Below, piece after piece: positions 1 through 7,489 of a stretch of 19,296 nt of DNA (the first letter of the stretch is position 1; each line of letters starts with the position of its first letter). The stretch comes from Sediminispirochaeta sp964394395 (lineage in GTDB: Bacteria; Spirochaetota; Spirochaetia; DSM-16054; Sediminispirochaetaceae). The translations under genes were made by a program, and so were the position numbers. The notes below the pieces were generated by a model. It saw only the letters and a list, made by a program, of their open reading frames with translations, did no database searches and had not been told where the DNA came from. The stretch is from NCBI GenBank assembly GCA_964394395.1, contig CAYMWV010000054.1, positions 1-19,296 of the forward strand. Reading direction: 5' to 3'.

Positions 1-238
1 ATTTTCTCCTCCTCTATAACTAGATAGAAGAAAAAGCGCCCGTTTGACTGAGAAATTTCCTAAAAACCTTATAAAAAACCTTTACTGATGCGACCACCAG
101 GGACTTGTTTCTATATGGCAAGCAAGCTCAGGGAACTGCAATACCCACCTGAAAACCGGCTTAGCCCTTTATCTGGATGCTCATAGATATCCAGAATGTC
201 TTTATCTTCGATAGAGCGTGCGACCGGTTTGCGATCCC

Positions 239-520
239 TCAAATGTCCAACTGTGTAGCGATTGCCTGGTTCACCCGTTCCATGTCCCCAAACGACAGCG
301 ATCCCGCCCTGTTCGAGAGTCGTTTCTTGCTGACTGTCGTCAGCTGATCCGTCATCGCTTTGGATTGCCTGCGGAGAAAGGTCACGTAGGCTTCGCCTGG
401 ATAAAGCCTTCCGATGGAACCTGTGAGCGGCACAACCTGGACGCGGTTGAGAAACTGGTTGGCTGCGTCATTGCCGGAACTGGGAGATAGCGGAGAAGAA
501 ATGGTATGAGTTACTTCCGA
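239..520 (-). pseudogene. MazF/PemK-family toxin, C-terminal remnant
   Basis: The minus-strand frame reads like the second half of a MazF/PemK endoribonuclease. It has an NDAANQFLNRVQVVPLTGSI stretch, then GRLYPGEAYV, KAMTDQLTTVSKKRL and an AIATQLDI ending. These are typical of the family, whose toxins cut mRNA. The N-terminal 25-30 residues, normally the first strand and the RPV(L/V)V segment, are missing. Reading upstream, similarity stops just before SGNDAANQF and the frame closes at a TAA at 521-523. I could not find the missing N-terminus in the other frames up to about 620. No in-frame start sits at a sensible place; an internal GTG at 431-433 would begin mid-domain. No antitoxin gene adjoins it. 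I read it as a truncated, inactive toxin gene. The family assignment is good; whether the fragment is still expressed is unknown. Confidence 0.7.
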
Positions 521-626
521 TTATGGGGGAGGACCATTTTCTAGAGTGCCATCTTTGATTGTTCCCTATCACTATGCCATTGTATATTGAATGTAACGTA
601 CTTGCTGCTGCTCGAACTGAATCTTC

Positions 627-920
627 TCAGTCAACTCTTTCAAATGTCGCTGTTTCCTTTATTCGTCTACTAAAATCATCATCATAATCCAGACCGATCA
701 AATCAAATTCATGGTGGAGTGCTTCTAAAAGTTCACCGTATACTGAAATATAGCGCTCTTCTTTCAGACCAAATACTGCGAAGTCAATATCTGAGCTCTC
801 CGTGAATGATCTTTCTGCCACTGAAGCGATGATGTAGATTGCAGAGGCTCCTTCCCTCAATAAAATATCCCTGGCCTTATAAATATCTTCAGCAATGTAA
901 TCAGGTAGATCCCGGGCCCA
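627..920 (-). pseudogene. MNT-type nucleotidyltransferase (MntA-like antitoxin) lacking a proper start
   Basis: The frame encodes a small nucleotidyltransferase-fold protein of the minimal (MNT) type, which in two-gene systems pairs with a HEPN toxin. The SSDIDFAVFG motif (metal-binding DxD) is intact, as is the family's later LLEALHHEFDLIGLD segment. Similarity to an N-terminal helix (LPDYIAEDIYKARDILLREG) runs right up to the TAA of the upstream M20 gene, in the same frame, with no ATG or GTG. The only usual start is a TTG at 858-860, which would remove that helix. The Gly of the nucleotide-binding Gly-Ser motif is Ala (IIASVAER instead of the usual FGSVARG). Start loss plus the G-to-A change suggests decay. 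Alternatives are a TTG-started short protein or translation by readthrough from the M20 gene. No HEPN gene adjoins it. Confidence 0.6.
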
Positions 921-2498
921 TTAAACGGTTAAAGGACTCAGCCCTTCCACCAATAATTCCAGCCCCCTCAGCAGAATCTCCGAGTGGCGGATCAGGTCGT
1001 TGATATGGATAAACTCATCACTCTGATGAGCCCTGGTGTCCGTGCCGGGAAAGTTGGCGCCGAAGGCTACGCCTCGGCCAGGGATTTTCCTGGCGTAGGT
1101 GCCGCCAGCCATGCTGCGGGGGGTGCCGTCCAGACCGGTAATCTCCTCATAGGCCCGGCGGAGAGAGCGTACCAGAAGGGAATCCTCCGGGACATGGTGG
1201 GGAGGCAGATGGATCCGCTCCTCAAGGCGAAATCCTGCGGCAGCGAGCTGCGCTTCCATTCGCTCCCGGAGAGGCCCAAAGTCGCATCCCACTGGATAGC
1301 GTAGATTTACTCCGGCAAAGAGGGTGCCTTCGGCGAGGCGCAAGAGTCCCAGACTGACGGTGAGGCCTCCTGCATTGTCACCCTCTTCGGCGGGGGTGGC
1401 GATACCAAAGCCAGCGCCGTCGGTGCCAGCAGCGCCGTCGGTGCCAGCAGTGCCAGCGGGTTTTGGGCCGAAGAAACGGTAGAGGGAGCTCAGAAGATGG
1501 CCCGTGGTACCGGAGCGGTTGACAGCAAGGCTCTGCAGACTGGATAAAGCAGCCAGAAGACGGATGATGGCGTTATCCCCTCTCTGGGGCTCCCCGGCAT
1601 GGGCTGTGCTGCCCGCAGCATCCAGCCAGAGGCGGCTGGCTTCCCGGCGGAGGGTCAGCTTTTTTGATTCAGCAGCACCTTTCTGCTCTCCGTCGTTTTC
1701 AGCCCCGCCTTCGGTAGAAGGAGCTTCTTCCAAGCCGGAGAATTGTTCTTCCACAAACTGCTCCGCTTCCGGTAAGATCAGCGCAGAGGCTGCGTCGGGA
1801 ACTACATTATAGGCCACTCCGGCCTGGATGGACTCGACAATTGCCAGAGCCATCCTTTCAGAACGTAAGGGGCCCTTTGCCTGCTCCTTGTTAGCGCTTG
1901 CCTGGTCCGGGCTGGAAATAGCCTCACCCGGGCCGATTTTGGCGGTGATATTGAGATCGGTAATCCCCTTCTCCCGGCTCACCAGGGGGTACTCTGCATC
2001 AGGCGCGATAGCGAAATCGGGGAGCCCCTCTTTTTGCAGGTAGTAATCGATCCCGGACATGCTTCGCTCCTCGTCGGTGCCAAGGAGGAGCCGCAGCCGG
2101 AAGGGGGGATCAGGAAAGGCTTTTCGAAAAGCTGTCAAGGTGTGCAGAGCCGCTACGGCGGGACCCTTGTTATCCGAGGCGCCCCGGGCAATCAGTTTGT
2201 CCCCCTCAAACTGGGGGATGAAGGGATCTGCACTCCACCCCTCGCCGGGGGGTACCACATCAAGATGGCACAAGAGCGCCACCACCGGGCCAGCCTCGCC
2301 ATATTCTACTGACCCGGCGTAACCGTCGTAGTTTACCGTTTTAAAGCCCAGCTCCCGGCCCCGGCGGAGCATAAACTCCAGAGCCCGGGCAACCGGCTCG
2401 CCGAAGGGCTTTTCCGAACCGGCCGGATCACCGCCAACACTGGGGATGGAAGCCAGCTCCATGAGGTCCTTGATGATCGCCTCTCGGTACCGCTCCAT
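921..2498 (-). CDS. M20 family metallopeptidase, PepV-like dipeptidase
   Basis: This is a cytoplasmic zinc-dependent dipeptidase/carboxypeptidase-like enzyme of the M20 family, closest in motif layout to PepV. Visible elements from the ATG at 2496-2498 are HLDVVP (His78, Asp80), GASDNKGP (Asp109, bridging ligand), TDEERSMSG (Glu143 general base, Glu144 ligand), APDAEYP (Asp167), STAHAGEP (His300) and RAHQSDEFI (His491 ligand). These form a complete active site. At 525 residues it is longer than the usual roughly 460-470. The excess lies in Ala/Gly/Glu-rich inserts near residues 190-212, 250-282 and 345-375; the last contains a duplicated six-residue block. A GTG at 2511-2513 would add five residues. 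The ATG lies 9 bases beyond the gpmI stop, so the two genes are probably cotranscribed. The downstream nucleotidyltransferase remnant follows its TAA directly and in frame. Confidence 0.88.
   Translation of the reverse strand: MERYREAIIKDLMELASIPSVGGDPAGSEKPFGEPVARALEFMLRRGRELGFKTVNYDGYAGSVEYGEAGPVVALLCHLDVVPPGEGWSADPFIPQFEGDKLIARGASDNKGPAVAALHTLTAFRKAFPDPPFRLRLLLGTDEERSMSGIDYYLQKEGLPDFAIAPDAEYPLVSREKGITDLNITAKIGPGEAISSPDQASANKEQAKGPLRSERMALAIVESIQAGVAYNVVPDAASALILPEAEQFVEEQFSGLEEAPSTEGGAENDGEQKGAAESKKLTLRREASRLWLDAAGSTAHAGEPQRGDNAIIRLLAALSSLQSLAVNRSGTTGHLLSSLYRFFGPKPAGTAGTDGAAGTDGAGFGIATPAEEGDNAGGLTVSLGLLRLAEGTLFAGVNLRYPVGCDFGPLRERMEAQLAAAGFRLEERIHLPPHHVPEDSLLVRSLRRAYEEITGLDGTPRSMAGGTYARKIPGRGVAFGANFPGTDTRAHQSDEFIHINDLIRHSEILLRGLELLVEGLSPLTV
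1416..1451 (-). repeat. 18-bp tandem duplication inside the M20 gene
   Basis: Two 18-base units, 1416-1433 and 1434-1451, differ only at the last base on the plus strand. Being a multiple of three, the repeat keeps frame and doubles an AGTDGA-type block in a surface-loop-like, low-complexity insert of the peptidase. Confidence 0.8.
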
Positions 2499-2506
2499 CG
2501 CTCTAC

Positions 2507-4159
2507 TTACCACTTCAAAACGCTTGCATCGTAATCCTCCGGAGCCTGGTAGCCCAGAAGCTCGATGCAGGTTGCGGCCAGACTGGAGATACCAAGCCCT
2601 TCGTTCAGCTCTTTCTTGTACTCCCCACCGTAGGCGGGATCAAACAGGATACAGGGAACGGGGTTGAGGCTGTGGCTGGTTTTCGCCTGCCGCTTGCCAT
2701 CGGCTTTCAGTTTCACCTCGCCGCTCTTTTTATCGTGCTCGAACATATCGTCGCTGTTTCCGTGATCCGCCGAGACAAGCAACACCCCTCCAGCTTTTTC
2801 CACCGCCTTTTTGATTCTTCCCAGGGAGAGGTCCAGCGCTTCCATGGAGCAGAGCACCGCCTCATAGATGCCGGTGTGGCCCACCATGTCGCCGTTGGGA
2901 AAGTTGAGTTTGATGAACCGGTACTCCCCTTTCTCAATCTCCTCGATTACCCGGTCGGTGATCTCTGCCGCCTTCATCCAGGGGCGCTCCTCGAAGGGGA
3001 CCCGGTCGGAGGGAATTTCCACATAGGTTTCCAGCTCCTCGTTAAACTGACCGCTTCGGTTTCCGTTGAAGAAGTAGGTGACATGGCCAAACTTCTGGGT
3101 TTCGCTGATGGAGAAGACTTTTACTCCGGTTTTTGCCAGGTACTCGGCCATGGTGCGATCGATTTTGGGGGGAGAGACCAGGTACTGCTTGGGTACGTGC
3201 AGGTCTCCGTCGTACTCCATCATCCCGGCGTACTCCACCTTGGGAACCCGCACCCGGTCAAACTCACTGAAATCATCCCCCGCTTCAAAGGCTTTGGTAA
3301 TCTCCAGGGCCCGGTCGCCCCGGAAGTTGAAGAGGATAAAACTGTCACCATCTTCCACGGTCCCCACAGGCTTGCTATCCTCGGCTATAACAAATGGGGG
3401 CAGATCCTGATCGATGGCGCCGGTCTCTTCCCGGAGGGTTTCGATCGCCTCATGGCTGGAAGCGAACTGCCGGCCTTCCCCCAGTACATGGGTCTGCCAA
3501 CCCCGGTGTACCATCTCCCAGTCTGCGTTGTACCGGTCCATGGTGATCTTCATCCGGCCGCCGCCGGAGGCGATCTTCGCATCGAAGGAGTCGTCAGAGA
3601 GTTCTGCAAGAAATGCATCGACGGGATCGAAGTATTCCAGAGCGCTGCTTTCTCCCACATCCCGGCCGTCCAGCAGGGCGTGGACCCGCACCCGTTTTAC
3701 CCCATCCTCTTTGGCCCGGCTGATCATCGCCTGCAGATGTTTGATGTGGCTGTGAACATTCCCGTCCGACAGGAGTCCCAGAAAATGGAGGGTCCCGCCG
3801 GAGGAGATCACATTGCCGGTTAACTTCTTCCAGGTCTCCTCCTGGAACATCTCGCCGCTTTCGATGGCCAGGTTGACCCGCTTGGCCCCCTGGGCAAAGA
3901 CCCGTCCGGCCCCGATGGCGTTGTGGCCCACCTCGCTGTTGCCCATATCACCGTCGTCGGGAAGCCCTACAGCAACTCCGTGGGCCTTCAGTTTTGTCCA
4001 GGGGGATGTTGCAAAGAGCTCATCCAGGGTCTCTGTGTGGGCCGCCGCCACCGCATCGCCCTCTTTATACTTTCCAAACCCGACCCCATCCATAATAACC
4101 AGAACAACCGGTCCCTTCCTGCCGGAAAAACCGGGATGTTTTTTCAACGCTTCTACCAT
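2507..4159 (-). CDS. gpmI: 2,3-bisphosphoglycerate-independent phosphoglycerate mutase
   Basis: This glycolytic enzyme interconverts 3- and 2-phosphoglycerate in the cytoplasm using two Mn ions and a phosphoserine intermediate, without 2,3-bisphosphoglycerate. From the ATG at 4157-4159 it has VIMDGVG (Asp24 metal ligand), GDMGNSEVGH (Ser75 nucleophile), a LLDGRDV substrate loop and VSADHGNSDDMFEH near the C-terminus (metal ligands). The final KTSHSLNPVPCILFDP segment is also typical of the family. At 550 residues it is slightly longer than the common form of about 510. The ATG is chosen because AGGAG sits 8 bases upstream; a GTG three codons earlier is very close to that site. The gene lies 120 bp after the transporter gene and runs into the M20 gene, so it may have its own promoter, though I see no strong one. 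It ends SVLKW-TAA. Confidence 0.95.
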   Translation of the reverse strand: MVEALKKHPGFSGRKGPVVLVIMDGVGFGKYKEGDAVAAAHTETLDELFATSPWTKLKAHGVAVGLPDDGDMGNSEVGHNAIGAGRVFAQGAKRVNLAIESGEMFQEETWKKLTGNVISSGGTLHFLGLLSDGNVHSHIKHLQAMISRAKEDGVKRVRVHALLDGRDVGESSALEYFDPVDAFLAELSDDSFDAKIASGGGRMKITMDRYNADWEMVHRGWQTHVLGEGRQFASSHEAIETLREETGAIDQDLPPFVIAEDSKPVGTVEDGDSFILFNFRGDRALEITKAFEAGDDFSEFDRVRVPKVEYAGMMEYDGDLHVPKQYLVSPPKIDRTMAEYLAKTGVKVFSISETQKFGHVTYFFNGNRSGQFNEELETYVEIPSDRVPFEERPWMKAAEITDRVIEEIEKGEYRFIKLNFPNGDMVGHTGIYEAVLCSMEALDLSLGRIKKAVEKAGGVLLVSADHGNSDDMFEHDKKSGEVKLKADGKRQAKTSHSLNPVPCILFDPAYGGEYKKELNEGLGISSLAATCIELLGYQAPEDYDASVLKW

Positions 4160-4288
4160 GTAATACACTCCTTAGACTAACACTTGTGCCTTTGTTTACT
4201 ACTTGCTCTCCAATGACTCTTACAAGATACCGAATTTTTACATCTTTGTCTCTTCTTTGAAAGGATCTTGAAAGGAGCTTGCAAGGAT

Positions 4289-5221
4289 CTAATCCTCCAG
4301 GCTCTCCCGGGAGAGACCAAAACGTTCCCTCCCCTCTTTGTTGCCCTCCGGCTCGATGTGAACCTGCACATCATAGATATGCTCCACCGATTGATGAATA
4401 GCCTCCTCCACCCGCCGGGCGATGTCGTGTCCCTGGGATACTGAAAGGGTTCCATCCACCTCGATATCCATATCAATGATGAAGGCGTTTCCCAACTTCC
4501 TGATTCTGGTTTTATGGGGATTGCCCACCCCCTCTACCCGGCTGGCGGCATCAAAGACCGCCCGGTAGAGCTGGGGGTTGTCCAGACCATCCATCAGCTC
4601 ATCCCCCGCTTCCAGAAAAATGGAGGAGGCCACCTTCATGATCCAGAAAGAAACCAGCAGGGCCATCACCGGATCGAGAAGGGCGATGCCGGTAAAGATG
4701 GAGAGGGCGATGCCCAAAAGGACCGCTCCGCTGATGACCACATCACCCACCATATTCTTCCCGTCGGCGATGAGCATGGGGCTGTTCACAGCCCGACCCA
4801 CCCGAAACTTGTAGAGGGCCAGGAGAATTTTTCCGAGAATGGAAAGCGCTGCAATCACCGCTGCAATTTTTCCCGGCAGCTCCGGGGTGGCCCCTTCAAG
4901 GAGCCCCCGAAGGGTGGAGAGGGCCAGCTGAGCCCCGGCAAAAAAGATGAGAAAGCCGAGAATTTTGGTGGCCACCGTCTCCGCCCGGGCGTGTCCGTAG
5001 GGATGCTTATTATCCGGAGGACGGTCGATCAGGCCTGCGGTAAAGAGGGTTACCAGGGATGTAACCACATCAGAAGCGGAATCGATGCCGTCCCCCACCA
5101 GGGCGAGGCTTCCAGCAAAAAAACCCCCGGCAATTTTACCGGCCGAGAGAAAGCCGTTCCCAAAAACGCCGACCCAGCCGGCCCGCTTTATCCTCCTGCT
5201 CCGCAGGGATAGATTATCCAA
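4289..5221 (-). CDS. Cation diffusion facilitator family transporter
   Basis: This inner-membrane divalent metal-proton antiporter of the CDF family has about six membrane helices followed by a cytoplasmic ferredoxin-like domain (from about residue 215). Family signals are GDGIDSASDV (Asp47 and Asp51, the first half of the transport site), the HPYGHAR loop at 73-79, and a helix-5 motif with Asn156 and Asp160 (KNMVGD). Zn-type members usually have His at the Asn position, so metal specificity is uncertain and may favour Mn or Fe. The cytoplasmic domain carries SQGHDIARRVEEAI and YDVQVHIEPEG, as is typical. The start is TTG at 5219-5221; no ATG or GTG fits better, and a run of G bases overlapping the upstream stop can serve as ribosome binding site. 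It begins 15 bases after the aminopeptidase stop, so it belongs to that operon. Confidence 0.9.
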   Translation of the reverse strand: MDNLSLRSRRIKRAGWVGVFGNGFLSAGKIAGGFFAGSLALVGDGIDSASDVVTSLVTLFTAGLIDRPPDNKHPYGHARAETVATKILGFLIFFAGAQLALSTLRGLLEGATPELPGKIAAVIAALSILGKILLALYKFRVGRAVNSPMLIADGKNMVGDVVISGAVLLGIALSIFTGIALLDPVMALLVSFWIMKVASSIFLEAGDELMDGLDNPQLYRAVFDAASRVEGVGNPHKTRIRKLGNAFIIDMDIEVDGTLSVSQGHDIARRVEEAIHQSVEHIYDVQVHIEPEGNKEGRERFGLSRESLED

Positions 5222-5236
5222 ACCCTTCGCCCCCCC

Positions 5237-7054
5237 TTACTGCAACTTTTCCGTCAGGGATCGGAGGAAAGCCTGCTCGGATGCATCCAGTGCGGGTGAG
5301 AGCAACTGGTAGACCCAGTGATGATAGGCGTCGATCCACTGCCGCTCCCGCCCCTCCAGCAGCTCCGGATTAATCAAACCCTTCTCAAAGGGAAAGGGGG
5401 TGAGGGTTTCAAAACCGAGGAAGTTTCCAAAGGGGGTTTCAAACTGCGGGACTGTGAGAATAAGGTTTTCCAGCCGCACCCCATGTTTCCCCTCCCGGTA
5501 GAGCCCCGGCTCGTTGGAACAGACCATGCCAGGCTTTAAGGACACTTGAATCAATTTGCTGGAGATACTTTGGGGTCCCTCATGGACATTGAGAAAGGCG
5601 CCTATGCCGTGACCCGTTCCGTGTCCGTAGTTGAGTCCCGCCTCCCAGAGGGGCCTGCGGGCCAATACATCAACCCGGCAGCCCGGAGTTCCTTCAGGGA
5701 ACCGGGAGGAAGCAAGAGCAATATGAGCCTTTAGCACCATGGTGTAATCGTAGCGCTCCTCATCGGTGGGCTCGCCCAGGAGAAAGACCCGGGTAATATC
5801 GGTGGTACCCTCCAGATACTGCCCCCCCGAATCGATCAAGAGGAGGCCCCTCCGGTCGATAGGAAAAGCGCTATCCTCGTCGGCGCTGTAATGAATTACC
5901 GCCCCGTGCTCGGCGAAACCAACAATGGGGGAGAAGCTTTCCCCGATAAAACCATCCATCCGGCTACGTTCCTCGTAGAGCATCGCCGCCACGGAAAGCT
6001 CATCAAAGCCCCCATCAGCTCCTTCGGGCCGGGCGAAACGGCGTTTCAAGCGGATAAGAAATCTGAGGAGGGCAAGCCCATCTTTTCGAAGGGCCTCCCG
6101 GATCCCCCCGATCTCCACCGGGTTCTTTATCGCCTTCATCATCACCGCCGGACTGTCATCTTTTATCAGCTTCGTGCTGCCCGCTTTCAAGATAGCGTAG
6201 AGGGCTCTGTTCAGACTCTTTGGATCGATCAGAATATTGCCTTCCAGTTCGACCAGAAACTCCCGCACCTTATCATAGGGATGCAGCTCTATCCCCTCTT
6301 CAGCAAGGAGCTCTCTCAATTCGGGGGAGAAACACTCCAGCCGGGCAAAGAGTCTGGCCCCAGGCCCTTCATCACCCTTTTCCACCAGAAGATAGGAGAA
6401 GAAGAGGGGATTATGCCGGATGTCGTTTCCCCGGAGGTTTACAAGCCAGGCAATCTCATCCAGGGAGGAGAGAAAGAGCGCATCGGCCCCCGCCTTTTCC
6501 GCCTGGCCAAGTAGCTCCTCCAGTTTTTCCCCCCGGCTCTTTCCTGTATATTTGCGGTCCAGGGCGTACACCGGCTCCGCCGGCGCATCGGGACGGTCGT
6601 GCCAGATCCGGGAGAGGAGATCACCGGAATCTACAAGCCTCCCCCTGGCCCGGGCAAGGGACGCCTCTATCTGCTCGCCCAAAGCGGTGGTGACGGTGAG
6701 AAAATCGGTACCCACCCGTGCTTCTGCAGGAATCCGGAACCCAAGCCACTCGAGAAAGGAGGGTGTTTCCTCCTCCCCCTCCTTCATCAGAAGGATCCCG
6801 CTCCCCTCAAGCTGCCCCGCAGCTTGCAGCCAGTACCGGGAATCGGTCCAGAGCGCCGCTTCCCCGGCGGTAAGCACCACCGTTCCCGCCGAGCCGGTAA
6901 ATCCAGTGACCCACTCCCGGTCCCGCCACCGGGGGGCGGCGTATTCGCTGTTATGGGGATCGGATCCAAAAAAGAGGAGGGCTGACAACCCCTCCTCCTT
7001 CATCGCTCTCCGCAGCTCATCTAAACGGTTCTGAATCTCCTGAGCCGATCCCAT
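5237..7054 (-). CDS. Xaa-Pro aminopeptidase (M24B), long three-domain form
   Basis: This cytoplasmic metallopeptidase removes N-terminal residues in front of proline. From the ATG at 7052-7054 the protein has 605 residues. It has two creatinase-N-like domains (about 1-140 and 165-310) and a pita-bread catalytic domain (about 315-540). The five metal ligands are all visible: Asp408 (LLIDSG), Asp419 (TTDITRVF), His482 (GHGTGHGIG), Glu515 (CSNEPGLY) and Glu529 (GVRLENL). The length and the C-terminal QWIDAYHHWVYQLLSP block match the roughly 600-residue eukaryotic-like aminopeptidase P1 form, not the 440-residue PepP form. The start is preferred over an in-frame ATG ten codons earlier because GGAAGGAG lies about 8 bases upstream. 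It begins one base after the stop of the small membrane protein gene, so the two are translationally coupled. Confidence 0.93.
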   Translation of the reverse strand: MGSAQEIQNRLDELRRAMKEEGLSALLFFGSDPHNSEYAAPRWRDREWVTGFTGSAGTVVLTAGEAALWTDSRYWLQAAGQLEGSGILLMKEGEEETPSFLEWLGFRIPAEARVGTDFLTVTTALGEQIEASLARARGRLVDSGDLLSRIWHDRPDAPAEPVYALDRKYTGKSRGEKLEELLGQAEKAGADALFLSSLDEIAWLVNLRGNDIRHNPLFFSYLLVEKGDEGPGARLFARLECFSPELRELLAEEGIELHPYDKVREFLVELEGNILIDPKSLNRALYAILKAGSTKLIKDDSPAVMMKAIKNPVEIGGIREALRKDGLALLRFLIRLKRRFARPEGADGGFDELSVAAMLYEERSRMDGFIGESFSPIVGFAEHGAVIHYSADEDSAFPIDRRGLLLIDSGGQYLEGTTDITRVFLLGEPTDEERYDYTMVLKAHIALASSRFPEGTPGCRVDVLARRPLWEAGLNYGHGTGHGIGAFLNVHEGPQSISSKLIQVSLKPGMVCSNEPGLYREGKHGVRLENLILTVPQFETPFGNFLGFETLTPFPFEKGLINPELLEGRERQWIDAYHHWVYQLLSPALDASEQAFLRSLTEKLQ

Positions 7055-7055
7055 A

Positions 7056-7310
7056 TCACCTTCTCCTTCCAATCGAAGTGACATTAAGCCCCAGGCTGGC
7101 TCCCAAAAGGCCTGACAGCACTATTTCGTTTCGAATATGATCAAGTCCCGACACAGCCCTGCCCAGAGCGGCCAGGCCATTTTGGGGAATACTCAAGAGC
7201 TGATCGATGGGGACGTAGTCTCCAGTAACAGCACTCTTGCCAAAGAAAAGATAACCGCCAACCAGACCAAGCACAGCACCAACCAAGAGGGAAAAGATGA
7301 ATCGCTTCAT
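7056..7310 (-). CDS. Small membrane-anchored protein of unknown function
   Basis: This is an 84-residue protein I do not recognise. It opens with MKRFIF followed by a glycine-rich hydrophobic helix (SLLVGAVLGLVGGYLFFG, about residues 7-24), either a signal anchor or a TM segment with glycine zipper-like spacing. A short polar region follows (DYVPIDQLLSIPQNGL), then a second moderately hydrophobic stretch near the C-terminus (EIVLSGLLGASLGL) and a basic end, SIGRRR. The ATG at 7308-7310 is chosen because AAAAAAGGAG precedes it by five bases; an earlier in-frame ATG has no such site. It is the first gene of the operon with the aminopeptidase and the CDF transporter. The stop is one base from the next ATG. 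The tight coupling argues that it is real. Confidence 0.72.
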   Translation of the reverse strand: MKRFIFSLLVGAVLGLVGGYLFFGKSAVTGDYVPIDQLLSIPQNGLAALGRAVSGLDHIRNEIVLSGLLGASLGLNVTSIGRRR

Positions 7311-7366
7311 GGAAACTCCTTTTTTTATAAGCATGACCACTGGCGATAGCCAAGGGCCTCTTTACC

Positions 7367-7395
7367 ATTGTAACCGGCTTATCCGGTTCTTTCCA
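7367..7395 (-). promoter_or_regulatory. Sigma70-type promoter for the small membrane protein-aminopeptidase-CDF operon
   Basis: On the minus strand, TGGAAA (7390-7395) and TACAAT (7367-7372) are separated by exactly 17 bases. A start near 7360 would give a leader of about 50 bases before the ATG at 7310. The -10 box is strong and the -35 is fair. Confidence 0.5.
7372..7388. repeat. Inverted repeat inside the minus-strand promoter (possible operator)
   Basis: The sequence AACCGG-CTTAT-CCGGTT is a perfect 6-bp inverted repeat with a 5-base spacer. It lies almost exactly between the -35 and -10 boxes of the minus-strand promoter, where a dimeric repressor or a spacer-distorting activator would bind. 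No regulator gene adjoins it. Confidence 0.45.
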
Positions 7396-7400
7396 GAGCC

Positions 7401-7428
7401 AATTATTGGCGCACGTGTGCGAATAATT
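7401..7428. repeat. 28-bp near-palindrome between divergent genes
   Basis: Two 14-base arms, AATTATTGGCGCAC and GTGTGCGAATAATT, meet with no spacer and match as inverted repeats at 12 of 14 positions. The site lies just upstream of the -35 of the minus promoter and about 22 bases upstream of the plus-strand -10. That position suits a shared regulator site. It is not followed by a T-run, so a terminator is unlikely. Confidence 0.5.
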
Positions 7429-7449
7429 GATCACCATAAGCATATCCGG

Positions 7450-7458
7450 TGGTACAAT
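7450..7458 (+). promoter_or_regulatory. Extended -10 promoter for the lipoprotein operon
   Basis: The TG-G-TACAAT element is an extended -10. No good -35 sits 17 bases upstream; a TTGATC is 20 bases away. Transcription would start near 7465, about 25 bases before the ATG at 7490 with its AAAGGAG site. Confidence 0.45.
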
Positions 7459-7489
7459 GAGATACATAATACTATCAAAGGAGTTTTTT

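Noticed and set aside
20..237. A minus-strand open frame of about 72 codons after the MazF remnant (contains DKDILDIYEHPDKG)
   Set aside because: There is no ATG or clear ribosome binding site and I recognise no family. It could be further debris but cannot be supported.
2672..3823. A 383-codon plus-strand open frame opposite gpmI
   Set aside because: It is a shadow of gpmI: the opposite strand has a complete conserved enzyme with all catalytic motifs. Long antisense frames are common in GC-rich genes.
4169..4288. Promoter or terminator in the 120 bp before gpmI
   Set aside because: Only weak -35/-10 pairs (such as TTGTAA with an 18-base gap to TAGTAA) and no convincing stem-loop were seen.
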